Shown in pieces: positions 1 to 6,043 of a stretch of 6,234 bases of DNA. The stretch's first letter is position 1. Each line of letters starts with the position of its first letter. Where the stretch lies: assembly GCA_016219235.1 (NCBI GenBank), contig JACRBO010000485.1, positions 1 to 6,234 on the forward strand. Reading direction: 5' to 3'. Both the position numbers and the translations under genes were made by a program. Below the pieces are notes generated by a model. It was not told where the DNA came from, searched no databases, and saw nothing but the letters and a program-made list of their open reading frames with translations. This stretch comes from Chloroflexota bacterium (lineage in GTDB: Bacteria; Chloroflexota; Anaerolineae; Fen-1058).

Positions 1-1
1 A

Positions 2-661
2 GATGTGGATGTCGTCACGGATACGGCGACGTATCATGGCCGCAAATTGATCATCAGCGCGGGCGCGTGGACGAAGCCGCTGTTACAACCGTTGGGGATC
101 GATCTGCCGTTAATCGTGACCCAGGAGCAATTTGCCTTCTTCGAAGTGTCACCCGCCGATCGGTTTGCACCCGATCAATTCCCGATCTTCATTCACTATG
201 CCAACCGCGACCATTCGATCAAAGACTACTCGACTATCGACTATTATGGCTTTCCCACCTTCGGGCGCGCGGGCTTGAAAGTAGGCGAACATCACGCGGG
301 ACCGCCCGTCAGCGCCGACTCGCGCTCTTTCGAGGCCGATCCGGTGCGCTTACAGCGCCTGACCAACTATGTGCGCGCAACCTTCCCGGCGGCCACCGGC
401 AGCGTCTTGCACGCGGCGACGTGCCTGTACACCAACACATCCGATCAGCATTTCATAATCGACACCCTGCCCGGCCACCCGCACGTCAGCGTCGCCTCGC
501 CGTGTTCGGGGCATGGCTTCAAATTCTCGATCTTGATCGGTCGCATTCTGGCGGACTTAGCGGTGCGAGGCAGAACAGACTATCCAATAGGGATGTTCAA
601 TCTGGCGCGGTTTCGGGGACAATCGGATGGAGAGACGGCGGGACAGAGAGACGCATTATGA
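2..661 (+). CDS. FAD-dependent amine oxidase, monomeric sarcosine oxidase / N-methyltryptophan oxidase family (5' truncated)
   Basis: Only the C-terminal ~219 residues are present; the Rossmann FAD-binding N-terminus lies upstream of the window (family length is about 370-390). Family members oxidise N-methyl amino acids to the free amine plus formaldehyde and H2O2. Seen in sequence: an AGAW motif near the 5' end; YGFP followed by GLKVGEH, whose Lys (codon 278-280) matches the oxygen-activating Lys of monomeric sarcosine oxidase; the CLYTNT motif, whose Cys (codon 422-424) matches the covalent FAD attachment Cys; then DQHFIID and SGHGFKFS, also family signatures. Both key residues are kept, so the enzyme looks active. 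Substrate cannot be decided from this half. It converges on the regulator gene on the other strand, and its last codons and TGA stop lie inside a heptanucleotide repeat. No link to the BMC locus is apparent. Confidence 0.88.
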   Translation, partial: DVDVVTDTATYHGRKLIISAGAWTKPLLQPLGIDLPLIVTQEQFAFFEVSPADRFAPDQFPIFIHYANRDHSIKDYSTIDYYGFPTFGRAGLKVGEHHAGPPVSADSRSFEADPVRLQRLTNYVRATFPAATGSVLHAATCLYTNTSDQHFIIDTLPGHPHVSVASPCSGHGFKFSILIGRILADLAVRGRTDYPIGMFNLARFRGQSDGETAGQRDAL

Positions 662-702
662 ATTATGCATTATGCATTATGCATTATGCATTGTGCATTA
701 TG
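654..702. repeat. Heptanucleotide tandem array, 7 units
   Basis: Seven consecutive 7-bp units: CATTATG (five copies) plus the variants AATTATG (661-667) and CATTGTG (689-695). The array spans the 36-bp gap between two convergent genes. It includes the TGA stop of the oxidase (659-661) and the TAA stop of the minus-strand regulator (698-700). It is far more AT-rich than its surroundings. No GC-rich hairpin followed by a T-run is visible here, so it is not called as a terminator. Confidence 0.9.
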
Positions 703-1570
703 AATTGCTCATCTGCGTCAACTCCACCAGATCGTAAAACGGCCCCTGCGCCGATGTGATCATCTGCGTGTTGAGCGTCATCAGCGGCACGCGCTCTTCG
801 CTCTCGGCGGTCTTGATCAGCATGTAACCTTGTTCGCGCTCGCGGAAGGAATAGTGTGCGCGGACGCCGTCGTTAAAGCGTTCGGCGAAGGCCGCGCGCA
901 GCGCCTCGGCTCGATCGGGCGTGGTGACGACGACGAAGTTATCGCCGCCGGCATGCCCCAGAAAATCCTGATGGCCGCCCAGTTGCTCAACCACTTGCGA
1001 CAGCGCCTGCGCCGCAAAACGCAGCACTTCCTCACCGGCCAAAAAGCCATACGCGGCGCTGAAGGCCTTGTAGCCGCGCAGACTCGATCGGATCAGTGCC
1101 CAGTCGTCGGTGCGGCGCAGTAGGACTCGCAGTTGCTCTTCGACGAGGCGCGGCCCTGGCAGGCCGGAGATCGGATCGACCAGGTTCTGAAATTCTGCCC
1201 GACGCAGCGCATTGCGCAGGCGCAGGCCCAACTCCTCGGCGTCCACCGGCTTGGCCATGAACTCATCCGCGCCGGACGCCAGCGCCTGCAAGCGATCGTC
1301 GCGGCGGGCCTGCGGCGTCAGCAGCGTGATGTGTAAGTGGCGCGTGCGCGGCGTCGCGCGGAGGTCGTTGCACAGCGCGGCCACGTCGATGTCGGGCACG
1401 TCCAGATCGATGATGACGGCTTTGGGCTGCGCCTGGCGCGCCACACTCAGCGCCTCATCCTTCGTCGCGGCGGCCAATACCTCATAATCCACCGACGCGA
1501 AGTAAGCCCCCAACAATCTGGACGTGAGTTCATCCGCCACCATCATCAATACACGGCCTTTGGTTGTCAT
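698..1570 (-). CDS. Response regulator: REC domain plus degenerate GGDEF domain
   Basis: A 290-residue cytosolic two-domain protein. Residues 5-122 form a receiver (REC) domain: acidic pair D13/E14, phosphoacceptor D55 in VIIDLDVPD, T85, and K107 in AKP. Residues about 130-285 form a GGDEF-like domain that opens with DPISGLP. The signature reads GGDNF (208-212), so the catalytic Glu is Asn. The upstream metal-binding Asp of the DxDxFK motif is Ser (S163 in SLRGYK). The RxxD inhibitory site is missing (GHQD, 199-202). Diguanylate cyclase activity is therefore unlikely; a binding, sensory or scaffolding role is the inference. No sensor kinase is adjacent. The start was chosen at 1570 rather than the upstream ATG at 1591 because GGAG lies 8 nt before it and REC homology begins right after. 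The C-terminal codons run into the heptad repeat. Confidence 0.88.
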   Translation of the reverse strand: MTTKGRVLMMVADELTSRLLGAYFASVDYEVLAAATKDEALSVARQAQPKAVIIDLDVPDIDVAALCNDLRATPRTRHLHITLLTPQARRDDRLQALASGADEFMAKPVDAEELGLRLRNALRRAEFQNLVDPISGLPGPRLVEEQLRVLLRRTDDWALIRSSLRGYKAFSAAYGFLAGEEVLRFAAQALSQVVEQLGGHQDFLGHAGGDNFVVVTTPDRAEALRAAFAERFNDGVRAHYSFREREQGYMLIKTAESEERVPLMTLNTQMITSAQGPFYDLVELTQMSNS

Positions 1571-1611
1571 AGCCTTATCTCCATGCCTCACCTACACCGG
1601 GTAATGACCTG

Positions 1612-1639
1612 ATTATGCCATGTTAGGGGAATTGGTCAA
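1612..1639 (-). promoter_or_regulatory. Sigma70-like promoter for the response regulator
   Basis: Read on the minus strand: TTGACC (-35, 1639-1634), a 16-bp spacer, then CATAAT (-10, 1617-1612). Each box matches the consensus at 5 of 6 positions. The predicted transcript would start near 1605, giving a leader of about 35 nt before the ATG at 1570. Found by eye. Confidence 0.55.
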
Positions 1640-1653
1640 CTGGTTATGATTGG

Positions 1654-1682
1654 TTGCCACGCCCTATGAGTTAGAGTATAAT
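1654..1682 (+). promoter_or_regulatory. Sigma70-like promoter for the signal peptidase genes, possibly the BMC operon too
   Basis: TTGCCA (-35, 1654-1659; 5 of 6 consensus), exactly 17 bp of spacer, then TATAAT (-10, 1677-1682; perfect). The transcript would start near 1689-1690 with a leader of about 24 nt before the GTG at 1713. It is the strongest promoter-like sequence in the window and lies back to back with the minus-strand promoter; the two -35 boxes are 14 bp apart. The promoter excludes an in-frame TTG at 1650 as the start of the peptidase gene. Confidence 0.7.
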
Positions 1683-1712
1683 CCTTGCGAGTCAGTGATA
1701 TTAGAGGTGAAT

Positions 1713-2318
1713 GTGTCCGAAGATTTGACAACACCGGCGGCCGACAGCGCCCTACCGCCCCCGCCTGTCTCCGTCGAGGCTCCGCCGCCACGCACCAATT
1801 TACTGCGCGAGATTGTCGAAACGGTTTTATTGACCGCCATCATCTTCCTGTTGGTCAACACGGCTACCGGCCGGTTCCGCATTGAAGGCCAGAGCATGGA
1901 ACCGAATCTGCACGACAATGAATACGTGCTGATCGATAAGGTTTCATATCTGTTGCATCCGCCGGAACGCGGCGACGTGGTGGTCCTGCTGCGGCCCGGC
2001 GAACGCGATTACATCAAGCGCATCATTGGGCTGCCCGGCGACACCGTAGAAGTGCGCGGCGGGCAAGTGGTGGTCAACGGCGTCATTCTGGAAGAGCCAT
2101 ACATCAATCAGGCCATCCGCGTCGATATTCCTGCCCGTCAGGTCGAGCCGGAGCGCTATTTCGTGATGGGCGACAATCGCAATAATTCCAGCGATTCGCG
2201 CAGTTTTGGCACGGTCGCCGCCAAAGACATCGTCGGACGCGCGTGGCTCGTCTACTGGCCGCCGTCGGCGTGGAGCGCGGTGCCGCACTATAGCTATGCA
2301 GCGTTGTCGGGCAAGTAG
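1713..2318 (+). CDS. lepB: Type I signal peptidase, copy 1
   Basis: A 201-residue membrane-bound serine protease (Ser/Lys dyad, family S26) that cleaves signal peptides from exported proteins. Layout: a short Pro-rich cytosolic N-terminus (1-28), one transmembrane helix (about 36-52), then the external catalytic domain. Visible motifs: catalytic S61 in GQSMEPNL, catalytic K102 in YIKRIIGLPGD, and box E GDNRNNSSDS starting at G153. All essential residues are present. The GTG at 1713 was chosen because GAGG lies 5 nt upstream (with TGAAT between), a promoter lies just before it, and the resulting protein has exactly the length and N-terminal layout of copy 2. The longer frame from a TTG at 1650 would overlap the promoter. 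No dedicated substrate is evident nearby. Confidence 0.93.
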   Translation: MSEDLTTPAADSALPPPPVSVEAPPPRTNLLREIVETVLLTAIIFLLVNTATGRFRIEGQSMEPNLHDNEYVLIDKVSYLLHPPERGDVVVLLRPGERDYIKRIIGLPGDTVEVRGGQVVVNGVILEEPYINQAIRVDIPARQVEPERYFVMGDNRNNSSDSRSFGTVAAKDIVGRAWLVYWPPSAWSAVPHYSYAALSGK

Positions 2319-2426
2319 TCCAAATCGGGCGCGCAATATTCGTCTATTATCCGTTCAAGCAGATGCGATTTATCACGCGGCCAGAGTACGCCGCAAACTA
2401 ACTATCGAAGGTAGAAGGTTAATCTC

Positions 2427-3032
2427 TTGTCAGATCAACTCATGCAAACCGCGGTCGAAGTCGTCACCACAACTCCGACCGAAACCGAAGCAATTCTCAA
2501 ACCGCAATCGAATTTGCTGCGCGAAGTCGTCGAGACCGCGCTGCTGACCGCCATCATTTTTCTGGTCGTGAACGCCGTCATCGGCCGCTTCCGCATCGAA
2601 AGCGTCAGCATGCAGCCCAATCTATGGGAAGGCGAATACGTCATCGTCGATAAAGTCTCGTACTCACTCAGCGGCCCCCAGCGCGGCGACATCATCGTCT
2701 TTGAGAAGGTTAGTCAGCCCGATCTGATCAAGCGCGTCATCGGCCTGCCCGGTGACACTGTGGAAGTGCGCCCCGGCCAGGTGCTTGTCAACGGCACAGC
2801 GCTGGACGAGCCTTACGTTTCCAATCCACCCAATTATGCCTTCGGTCCCGTGCAAGTTGAGCCGGGACGCTACTTTGTGCTGGGCGACAATCGCAGCAAC
2901 TCCAGCGACTCGCACGTCTGGGGCACCATCCCGGGCGACACCATCGTCGGCCGCGCATGGATCATCTACTGGCCCCCGCCCAACTGGCAGATCGTGCCGC
3001 ACTATTCCTACGCCGTCGCCGAAGCACGCTGA
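2427..3032 (+). CDS. lepB: Type I signal peptidase, copy 2 (tandem paralogue)
   Basis: A second 201-residue S26 signal peptidase, 108 bp after the first. It aligns to copy 1 without gaps. From N29 to the C-terminus about 105 of 173 residues are identical (hand count), while residues 1-28 differ almost entirely. It has one membrane helix (about 36-52), catalytic S61 in SVSMQPNL, K102 in LIKRVIGLPGD, and box E GDNRSNSSDS. The start is TTG at 2427 with AAGG 8 nt upstream; an internal ATG at 2442 would lack this spacing. The 108-bp gap shows no convincing promoter or terminator, so co-transcription with copy 1 is likely. The stop is only 30 bp before the RpiB gene. Confidence 0.93.
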   Translation: MSDQLMQTAVEVVTTTPTETEAILKPQSNLLREVVETALLTAIIFLVVNAVIGRFRIESVSMQPNLWEGEYVIVDKVSYSLSGPQRGDIIVFEKVSQPDLIKRVIGLPGDTVEVRPGQVLVNGTALDEPYVSNPPNYAFGPVQVEPGRYFVLGDNRSNSSDSHVWGTIPGDTIVGRAWIIYWPPPNWQIVPHYSYAVAEAR

Positions 3033-3062
3033 TCCCGGCGGCCACTTTACGCGAGGCCAAGC

Positions 3063-3128
3063 GTGGCAATTGATGAAGCGCAAGTACGTGACCTGGTGCG
3101 CGCCGTATTGCGACGCACGTTAGGGCTA
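3063..3128 (+). other. Putative encapsulation peptide of RpiB
   Basis: Codons 1-22 ([21 protein letters not shown] plus one residue in the reading frame) encode a short amphipathic helix with hydrophobic residues at 3, 8, 11, 12, 15, 16 and 20. An Ala/Pro-containing linker follows before the next module. Encapsulation peptides of this kind direct enzymes such as PduP and PduD to the inner face of BMC shells. The same I-D-x-A-Q opening occurs on the neighbouring DeoC. The role is inferred from pattern and context. Confidence 0.65.
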
Positions 3129-3770
3129 TCTGCCAACGCCGATCGACCTGCGTCCGCCATTACGGAACAACGCCTGGCCGCGCTTGCGTCGGGTGCAGAC
3201 GTTAAGGTCGCGCCCAGTCAAATCGTGACACCCCTGGCCCGTGAAGCCGCCCGCGAACGCGGTATCAACCTGATCGAGCCGGCGGGGTCGCCCAGCCCGA
3301 TCGAGCGCGCGAAGACCACCAGGACGGTTGCCATCGGTTCTGATCATGGCGGCTATGAACTCAAACAACTCATCCGCACTTATCTCGGTGAACTCGGCTA
3401 CGCGCCGCTCGATTGCGGCGCCTTCTCGACCGAGGCCGTCGATTATCCCGATTTTGCGTTGGCTGTGGCGGAACTCGTCGCCAGCGGTCGCGCCTGGCGC
3501 GGCATCGTGGTGGATGGCGCGGGTATCGGCTCGTGCATGGCTGCCAATAAGGTTCCGCACATTCGCGCCGCTTTGTGCTATGATCAGGCCACAGCCGTCA
3601 ACAGCCGCGAACACAATGACGCCAATGTGTTGACGCTGGGCGCAGGACTGATCGGCCCGGCGCTGGCCAAACAAATCGTCAAGACCTGGCTGGACACGCC
3701 GTTTGGTGGCGGACGGCATGCCAAACGCGTCGATAAAATCATCGCCATCGAACGACGGTTTCTGAAATAA
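3063..3770 (+). CDS. rpiB: RpiB/LacAB-family sugar-phosphate isomerase with N-terminal BMC-targeting extension
   Basis: A 235-residue protein; classical RpiB is about 150. Residues 1-21 form a predicted amphipathic helix like a BMC encapsulation peptide. Residues about 32-73 form a small module ending in [18 protein letters not shown] that resembles the N-terminal segments of EutQ and EutT. Residues 87-235 are the isomerase fold: GSDHGG (92-97), [20 protein letters not shown] (182-189) and [11 protein letters not shown]. RpiB interconverts ribose-5-phosphate and ribulose-5-phosphate; relatives act on allose or galactose phosphates. At the catalytic Cys of the usual CGTGIG motif this protein has Asp (D151 in VDGAGIG), with a Cys at 158 instead, so the exact reaction is uncertain. 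The start is GTG with GAGG 6 nt upstream. The gene is coupled to deoC (2-nt gap). Its likely location is the BMC lumen. Confidence 0.87.
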   Translation: MAIDEAQVRDLVRAVLRRTLGLSANADRPASAITEQRLAALASGADVKVAPSQIVTPLAREAARERGINLIEPAGSPSPIERAKTTRTVAIGSDHGGYELKQLIRTYLGELGYAPLDCGAFSTEAVDYPDFALAVAELVASGRAWRGIVVDGAGIGSCMAANKVPHIRAALCYDQATAVNSREHNDANVLTLGAGLIGPALAKQIVKTWLDTPFGGGRHAKRVDKIIAIERRFLK

Positions 3771-3772
3771 CC

Positions 3773-3841
3773 ATGTCCATTGATAATGCCCAACTCGAAC
3801 AACTCGTCGAAGTCATCACCAAGCAAGTATTGATTGCTTTG
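3773..3841 (+). other. Putative encapsulation peptide of DeoC
   Basis: Codons 1-23 of deoC encode a helix with hydrophobic residues at 3, 8, 11, 12, 14, 15, 19 and 20. It begins M-S-I-D-N-A-Q-L, against M-A-I-D-E-A-Q-V in RpiB. A Pro/Ala-rich linker separates it from the barrel. Ordinary DeoC proteins do not need such a segment. The targeting role is inferred. Confidence 0.65.
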
Positions 3842-4633
3842 AACGATCCGGCGGCCACCGCCAAACCGATCGAGACCCCGGCCCCCACCGGCCGTGATTC
3901 GATCGATCACGTGCGCCGCGTCGTCGATGCGGGCGCCACCCGCATCACCGCCAGCGTGGGCGATGCGCCCGACGACGCCGAACTTGCCAACTACATCGAT
4001 CATACTTTGCTCAAGCCGGAAGCCACCGATGCGCAGATTGCGCAATTGTGCTACGAAGCGCGCAAGTTTAACTTCGCGGCCGTGTGCGTCAATCCCAGCA
4101 AAGTCAAACTGTGCGCGCAGCTGCTCAAAGATGCGCCCGTCAAGATCGCGACGGTCGTCGGCTTCCCGCTCGTCGCGACTCAGCCCGAAGTCAAGGCGTA
4201 TGAAACGCAGCAAGCCATCGACGACGGCGCGACCGAGATCGACATGGTCATCAATATCGGCGCAATGAAGAGCAAAGATTATGCGCTGGTTGCGCGCGAC
4301 ATCGCCACGGTGGTGCGCACCGCGCAGACCGGCGGCGCGATCACCAAAGTCATCATCGAAGCCGCGCTGCTGAACGACGAAGAAAAAGTCATCGCGTGCA
4401 AGTTAGCCAGAGAAGCCGGGGCCGAATACGTCAAGACCTCCACCGGCTTCGCGTCCGGCGGCGCGACGGTGCACGATGTGGCGTTGATGCGCTGGGCGGT
4501 CGGGCCGGAGATGGGCGTCAAAGCGGCGGGCGGCATCAAGACCTATGCCGACGTCGTGAAGATGATCGAAGCGGGCGCGACCCGCATCGGCGCCAGCGCC
4601 AGCGTCAAGATCATGCAAGAAGCGAATCAATAA
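3773..4633 (+). CDS. deoC: Deoxyribose-phosphate aldolase, BMC-associated, with N-terminal encapsulation peptide
   Basis: A 286-residue class I aldolase that cleaves 2-deoxy-D-ribose-5-phosphate into glyceraldehyde-3-phosphate and acetaldehyde. The TIM-barrel core starts near residue 70 with YIDHTLLKP (74-82). Key residues are present: D157 in EIDMVINIG, Schiff-base K221 in YVKTSTGF, and K250 in VKAAGGIKT. Residues 1-23 form an amphipathic helix resembling BMC encapsulation peptides and similar to that of RpiB. A Pro/Ala/Thr-rich linker (24-41) and a segment containing [12 protein letters not shown] (52-63) follow; extended DeoC proteins often have the latter. The ATG lies 2 nt after the RpiB stop with no clear Shine-Dalgarno, so translational coupling is likely. 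Acetaldehyde is toxic and volatile, which gives a reason to enclose the reaction in a shell. It is the probable signature enzyme of the locus. Confidence 0.95.
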   Translation: MSIDNAQLEQLVEVITKQVLIALNDPAATAKPIETPAPTGRDSIDHVRRVVDAGATRITASVGDAPDDAELANYIDHTLLKPEATDAQIAQLCYEARKFNFAAVCVNPSKVKLCAQLLKDAPVKIATVVGFPLVATQPEVKAYETQQAIDDGATEIDMVINIGAMKSKDYALVARDIATVVRTAQTGGAITKVIIEAALLNDEEKVIACKLAREAGAEYVKTSTGFASGGATVHDVALMRWAVGPEMGVKAAGGIKTYADVVKMIEAGATRIGASASVKIMQEANQ

Positions 4634-4697
4634 GACCTGTCGGGGGGCGCGTCGCACGCTTGAGAACAAGCCGCGACCTGCGCCACCTGACAGGTCT
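4633..4697 (+). repeat. Large hairpin (imperfect palindrome) after deoC
   Basis: The outer arms AGACCTGTC (4633-4641) and GACAGGTCT (4689-4697) are perfect inverted repeats. Inside them, 4643-4650 pairs with 4680-4687 with one mismatch, GTCGC (4651-4655) pairs with GCGAC (4673-4677), and GCTTG (4658-4662) pairs with CAAGC (4667-4671) around an AGAA loop. Nearly the whole 65 nt can fold as one long stem. It begins at the last base of the deoC stop codon. No T-run follows, so it is better read as an intercistronic processing or stability hairpin, or as a dispersed palindromic repeat, than as a classical terminator. Confidence 0.75.
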
Positions 4698-4711
4698 AAA
4701 GTCGAGAACGC

Positions 4712-4996
4712 ATGCAAACCTGTCAGCACTGTCACGCCGGTCACCTGCACAAGAAACACATTCCCTATGCCAACTGGCACGCCAGCGAGTTCGTGGTCGT
4801 CCAAAACATGCCCGCCTGGCAGTGCGATGTGTGCGCCCATTGCGAACTGGATGCCGAAGTCATCAACCGGCTGCTGCCGCTGCTTGGCCCGGTGACGCAG
4901 CCCGATCCCACTCAACCGCGTCGCGTGCTGAAATCCACGGCACCTGCGACCGACCCGCTGCGCGACGAACACGATCCCGATCGGCGGCGAGCCTGA
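4712..4996 (+). CDS. YgiT-type zinc-finger protein
   Basis: A 94-residue small protein. C4-x2-C7 and C38-x2-C41 form a likely zinc site, with the intervening strand pattern and the [12 protein letters not shown] motif (30-41) typical of YgiT/MqsA N-terminal zinc domains. The C-terminal part (about 58-94) is rich in Pro, Arg and Asp and probably disordered. There is no helix-turn-helix domain as in full MqsA and no toxin gene beside it, so an antitoxin role is not supported. The Shine-Dalgarno is weak (GAG at 4704-4706). The gene sits between deoC and the first shell gene, 22 nt before the latter, and looks like part of the operon. Its function in a BMC locus is unknown; regulation or metal-dependent binding is possible. 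Confidence 0.75.
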   Translation: MQTCQHCHAGHLHKKHIPYANWHASEFVVVQNMPAWQCDVCAHCELDAEVINRLLPLLGPVTQPDPTQPRRVLKSTAPATDPLRDEHDPDRRRA

Positions 4997-5018
4997 TCCC
5001 ACTCCAGGAGATTATCCG

Positions 5019-5651
5019 TTGGCTGATTTACGCTCGTATGTCTTCCTCGATAGTTTGCAACCGCAGCACGCCGCATTTCTGGGCACGGTCGCGCAGGGCT
5101 TTCTGCCCCTGCCTGGCGATGCCTCATTGTGGATCGAAATTTCTCCGGGCATCGAGATCAATCGCATCACGGACATCGCCGTGAAGGCCACGCGCGTCAA
5201 GCCGGGCATGCAGATCATCGAGCGTCTGTACGGACTGCTGGAAGTCCATTCAGAATCACAGGCCGAAGTGCGCGCCGCCGGGGCGTCTATCTTGCGCGAA
5301 CTGAATCTGCGCGAAGAAGACCGCTGGAAGCCCCGCATTCTATCCAGCCAGATCATCCGCAATGTCGATCCGCACCACACCCAGCTGATCAATCGGATGC
5401 GGCACGGCCACTTGCTGCTGGCCGGGCACACCCTGTACGTGCTGGAAGTGGAACCCGCCGCCTATGCCGCCATCGCGGCCAATGAAGCCGAGAAGCGCGC
5501 GGCCATTAACATCCTGGAAGTGCGCGCCTTCGGCTCATTCGGGCGCGTCTACCTGGGCGGCGAAGAACGCGACATCATGGCTGGCTATCAGGCCGCCGTC
5601 GACGCCATCGAAGGCATTACGGGCAAAGAAGCCTTCGTGCGCAAAGACTAA
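5019..5651 (+). CDS. BMC shell protein, tandem-domain permuted trimer (CsoS1D/CcmP-like BMC-T)
   Basis: A 210-residue protein with two circularly permuted BMC domains (about 5-98 and 104-205). Strong resemblance to carboxysomal CsoS1D is seen in [22 protein letters not shown] (27-34), [15 protein letters not shown] and [15 protein letters not shown]. CsoS1D has about 50 additional N-terminal residues that are missing here. Such proteins form pseudohexameric trimers that can stack and have a large gated central pore. The Glu-Arg pair that lines the CsoS1D gate is kept as E68-R69. The second domain ends with [20 protein letters not shown], the permuted counterpart of the canonical start of a BMC domain. 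The start is TTG with AGGAG 8 nt upstream. It probably provides the metabolite gate of the shell. The stop codon overlaps the Shine-Dalgarno of the BMC-H gene. Confidence 0.92.
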   Translation: MADLRSYVFLDSLQPQHAAFLGTVAQGFLPLPGDASLWIEISPGIEINRITDIAVKATRVKPGMQIIERLYGLLEVHSESQAEVRAAGASILRELNLREEDRWKPRILSSQIIRNVDPHHTQLINRMRHGHLLLAGHTLYVLEVEPAAYAAIAANEAEKRAAINILEVRAFGSFGRVYLGGEERDIMAGYQAAVDAIEGITGKEAFVRKD

Positions 5652-5662
5652 AGGAGAGAGTC

Positions 5663-5959
<297 letters not shown>

Positions 5960-6043
5960 TGATCAATTAACAATGAACAATGATCAATGAACAACGATCT
6001 GCGTCAGCGTCAACATTGATCATTGAACATTGAAAATTGCTCA
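5960..6043. repeat. Inverted heptad-repeat element between BMC-H and BMC-P genes
   Basis: The left arm 5960-5989 and right arm 6014-6043 are reverse complements at 25 of 30 positions, including an uninterrupted 12 bp at the loop-proximal end (CATTGATCATTG at 6014-6025). The loop is 5990-6013. Both arms are themselves heptad arrays: TGATCAA/TTAACAA/TGAACAA units on the left and CATTGAT/CATTGAA/AATTGCT units on the right. The element starts immediately after the BMC-H stop and ends 2 nt before the GGAGG of the BMC-P gene. There is no T-run after the stem. Confidence 0.85.

Noticed and set aside
654..702. CRISPR array
   Set aside because: Units are 7 bp with no spacers; it is a simple tandem repeat.
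830..1612. Plus-strand open frames antisense to the response regulator
   Set aside because: They encode Arg/Ala-rich, low-complexity proteins with no motifs, as expected for shadows of a GC-rich gene; the minus-strand frame has clear REC and GGDEF-like motifs.
1650..1712. N-terminal extension of signal peptidase copy 1 from a TTG at 1650
   Set aside because: It would overlap the TTGCCA-N17-TATAAT promoter, has no Shine-Dalgarno, and breaks the exact 201-residue match with copy 2; GTG 1713 has GAGG upstream.
2319..2426. Separate promoter for signal peptidase copy 2
   Set aside because: TATTAT at 2345-2350 has no acceptable -35 at the right distance; nothing else in the gap is convincing.
3126..4213. 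Long minus-strand open frames across rpiB and deoC
   Set aside because: No domain signatures or ribosome sites; the plus strand holds two well-recognised enzymes. High GC keeps antisense frames open.
4633..4697. Rho-independent terminator after deoC
   Set aside because: The stem is strong but the following bases are AAAGTCGAG, with no T-run, and same-strand BMC genes continue directly.
4712..4996. MqsA antitoxin of a toxin-antitoxin pair
   Set aside because: No helix-turn-helix domain and no MqsR-like or other toxin gene adjacent; only the zinc-binding part is shared.
5960..6043. Transposon or MITE ends with target-site duplication
   Set aside because: The inverted arms are heptad arrays with no terminal duplication I could see and no transposase nearby; a repeat-derived hairpin is the simpler reading.
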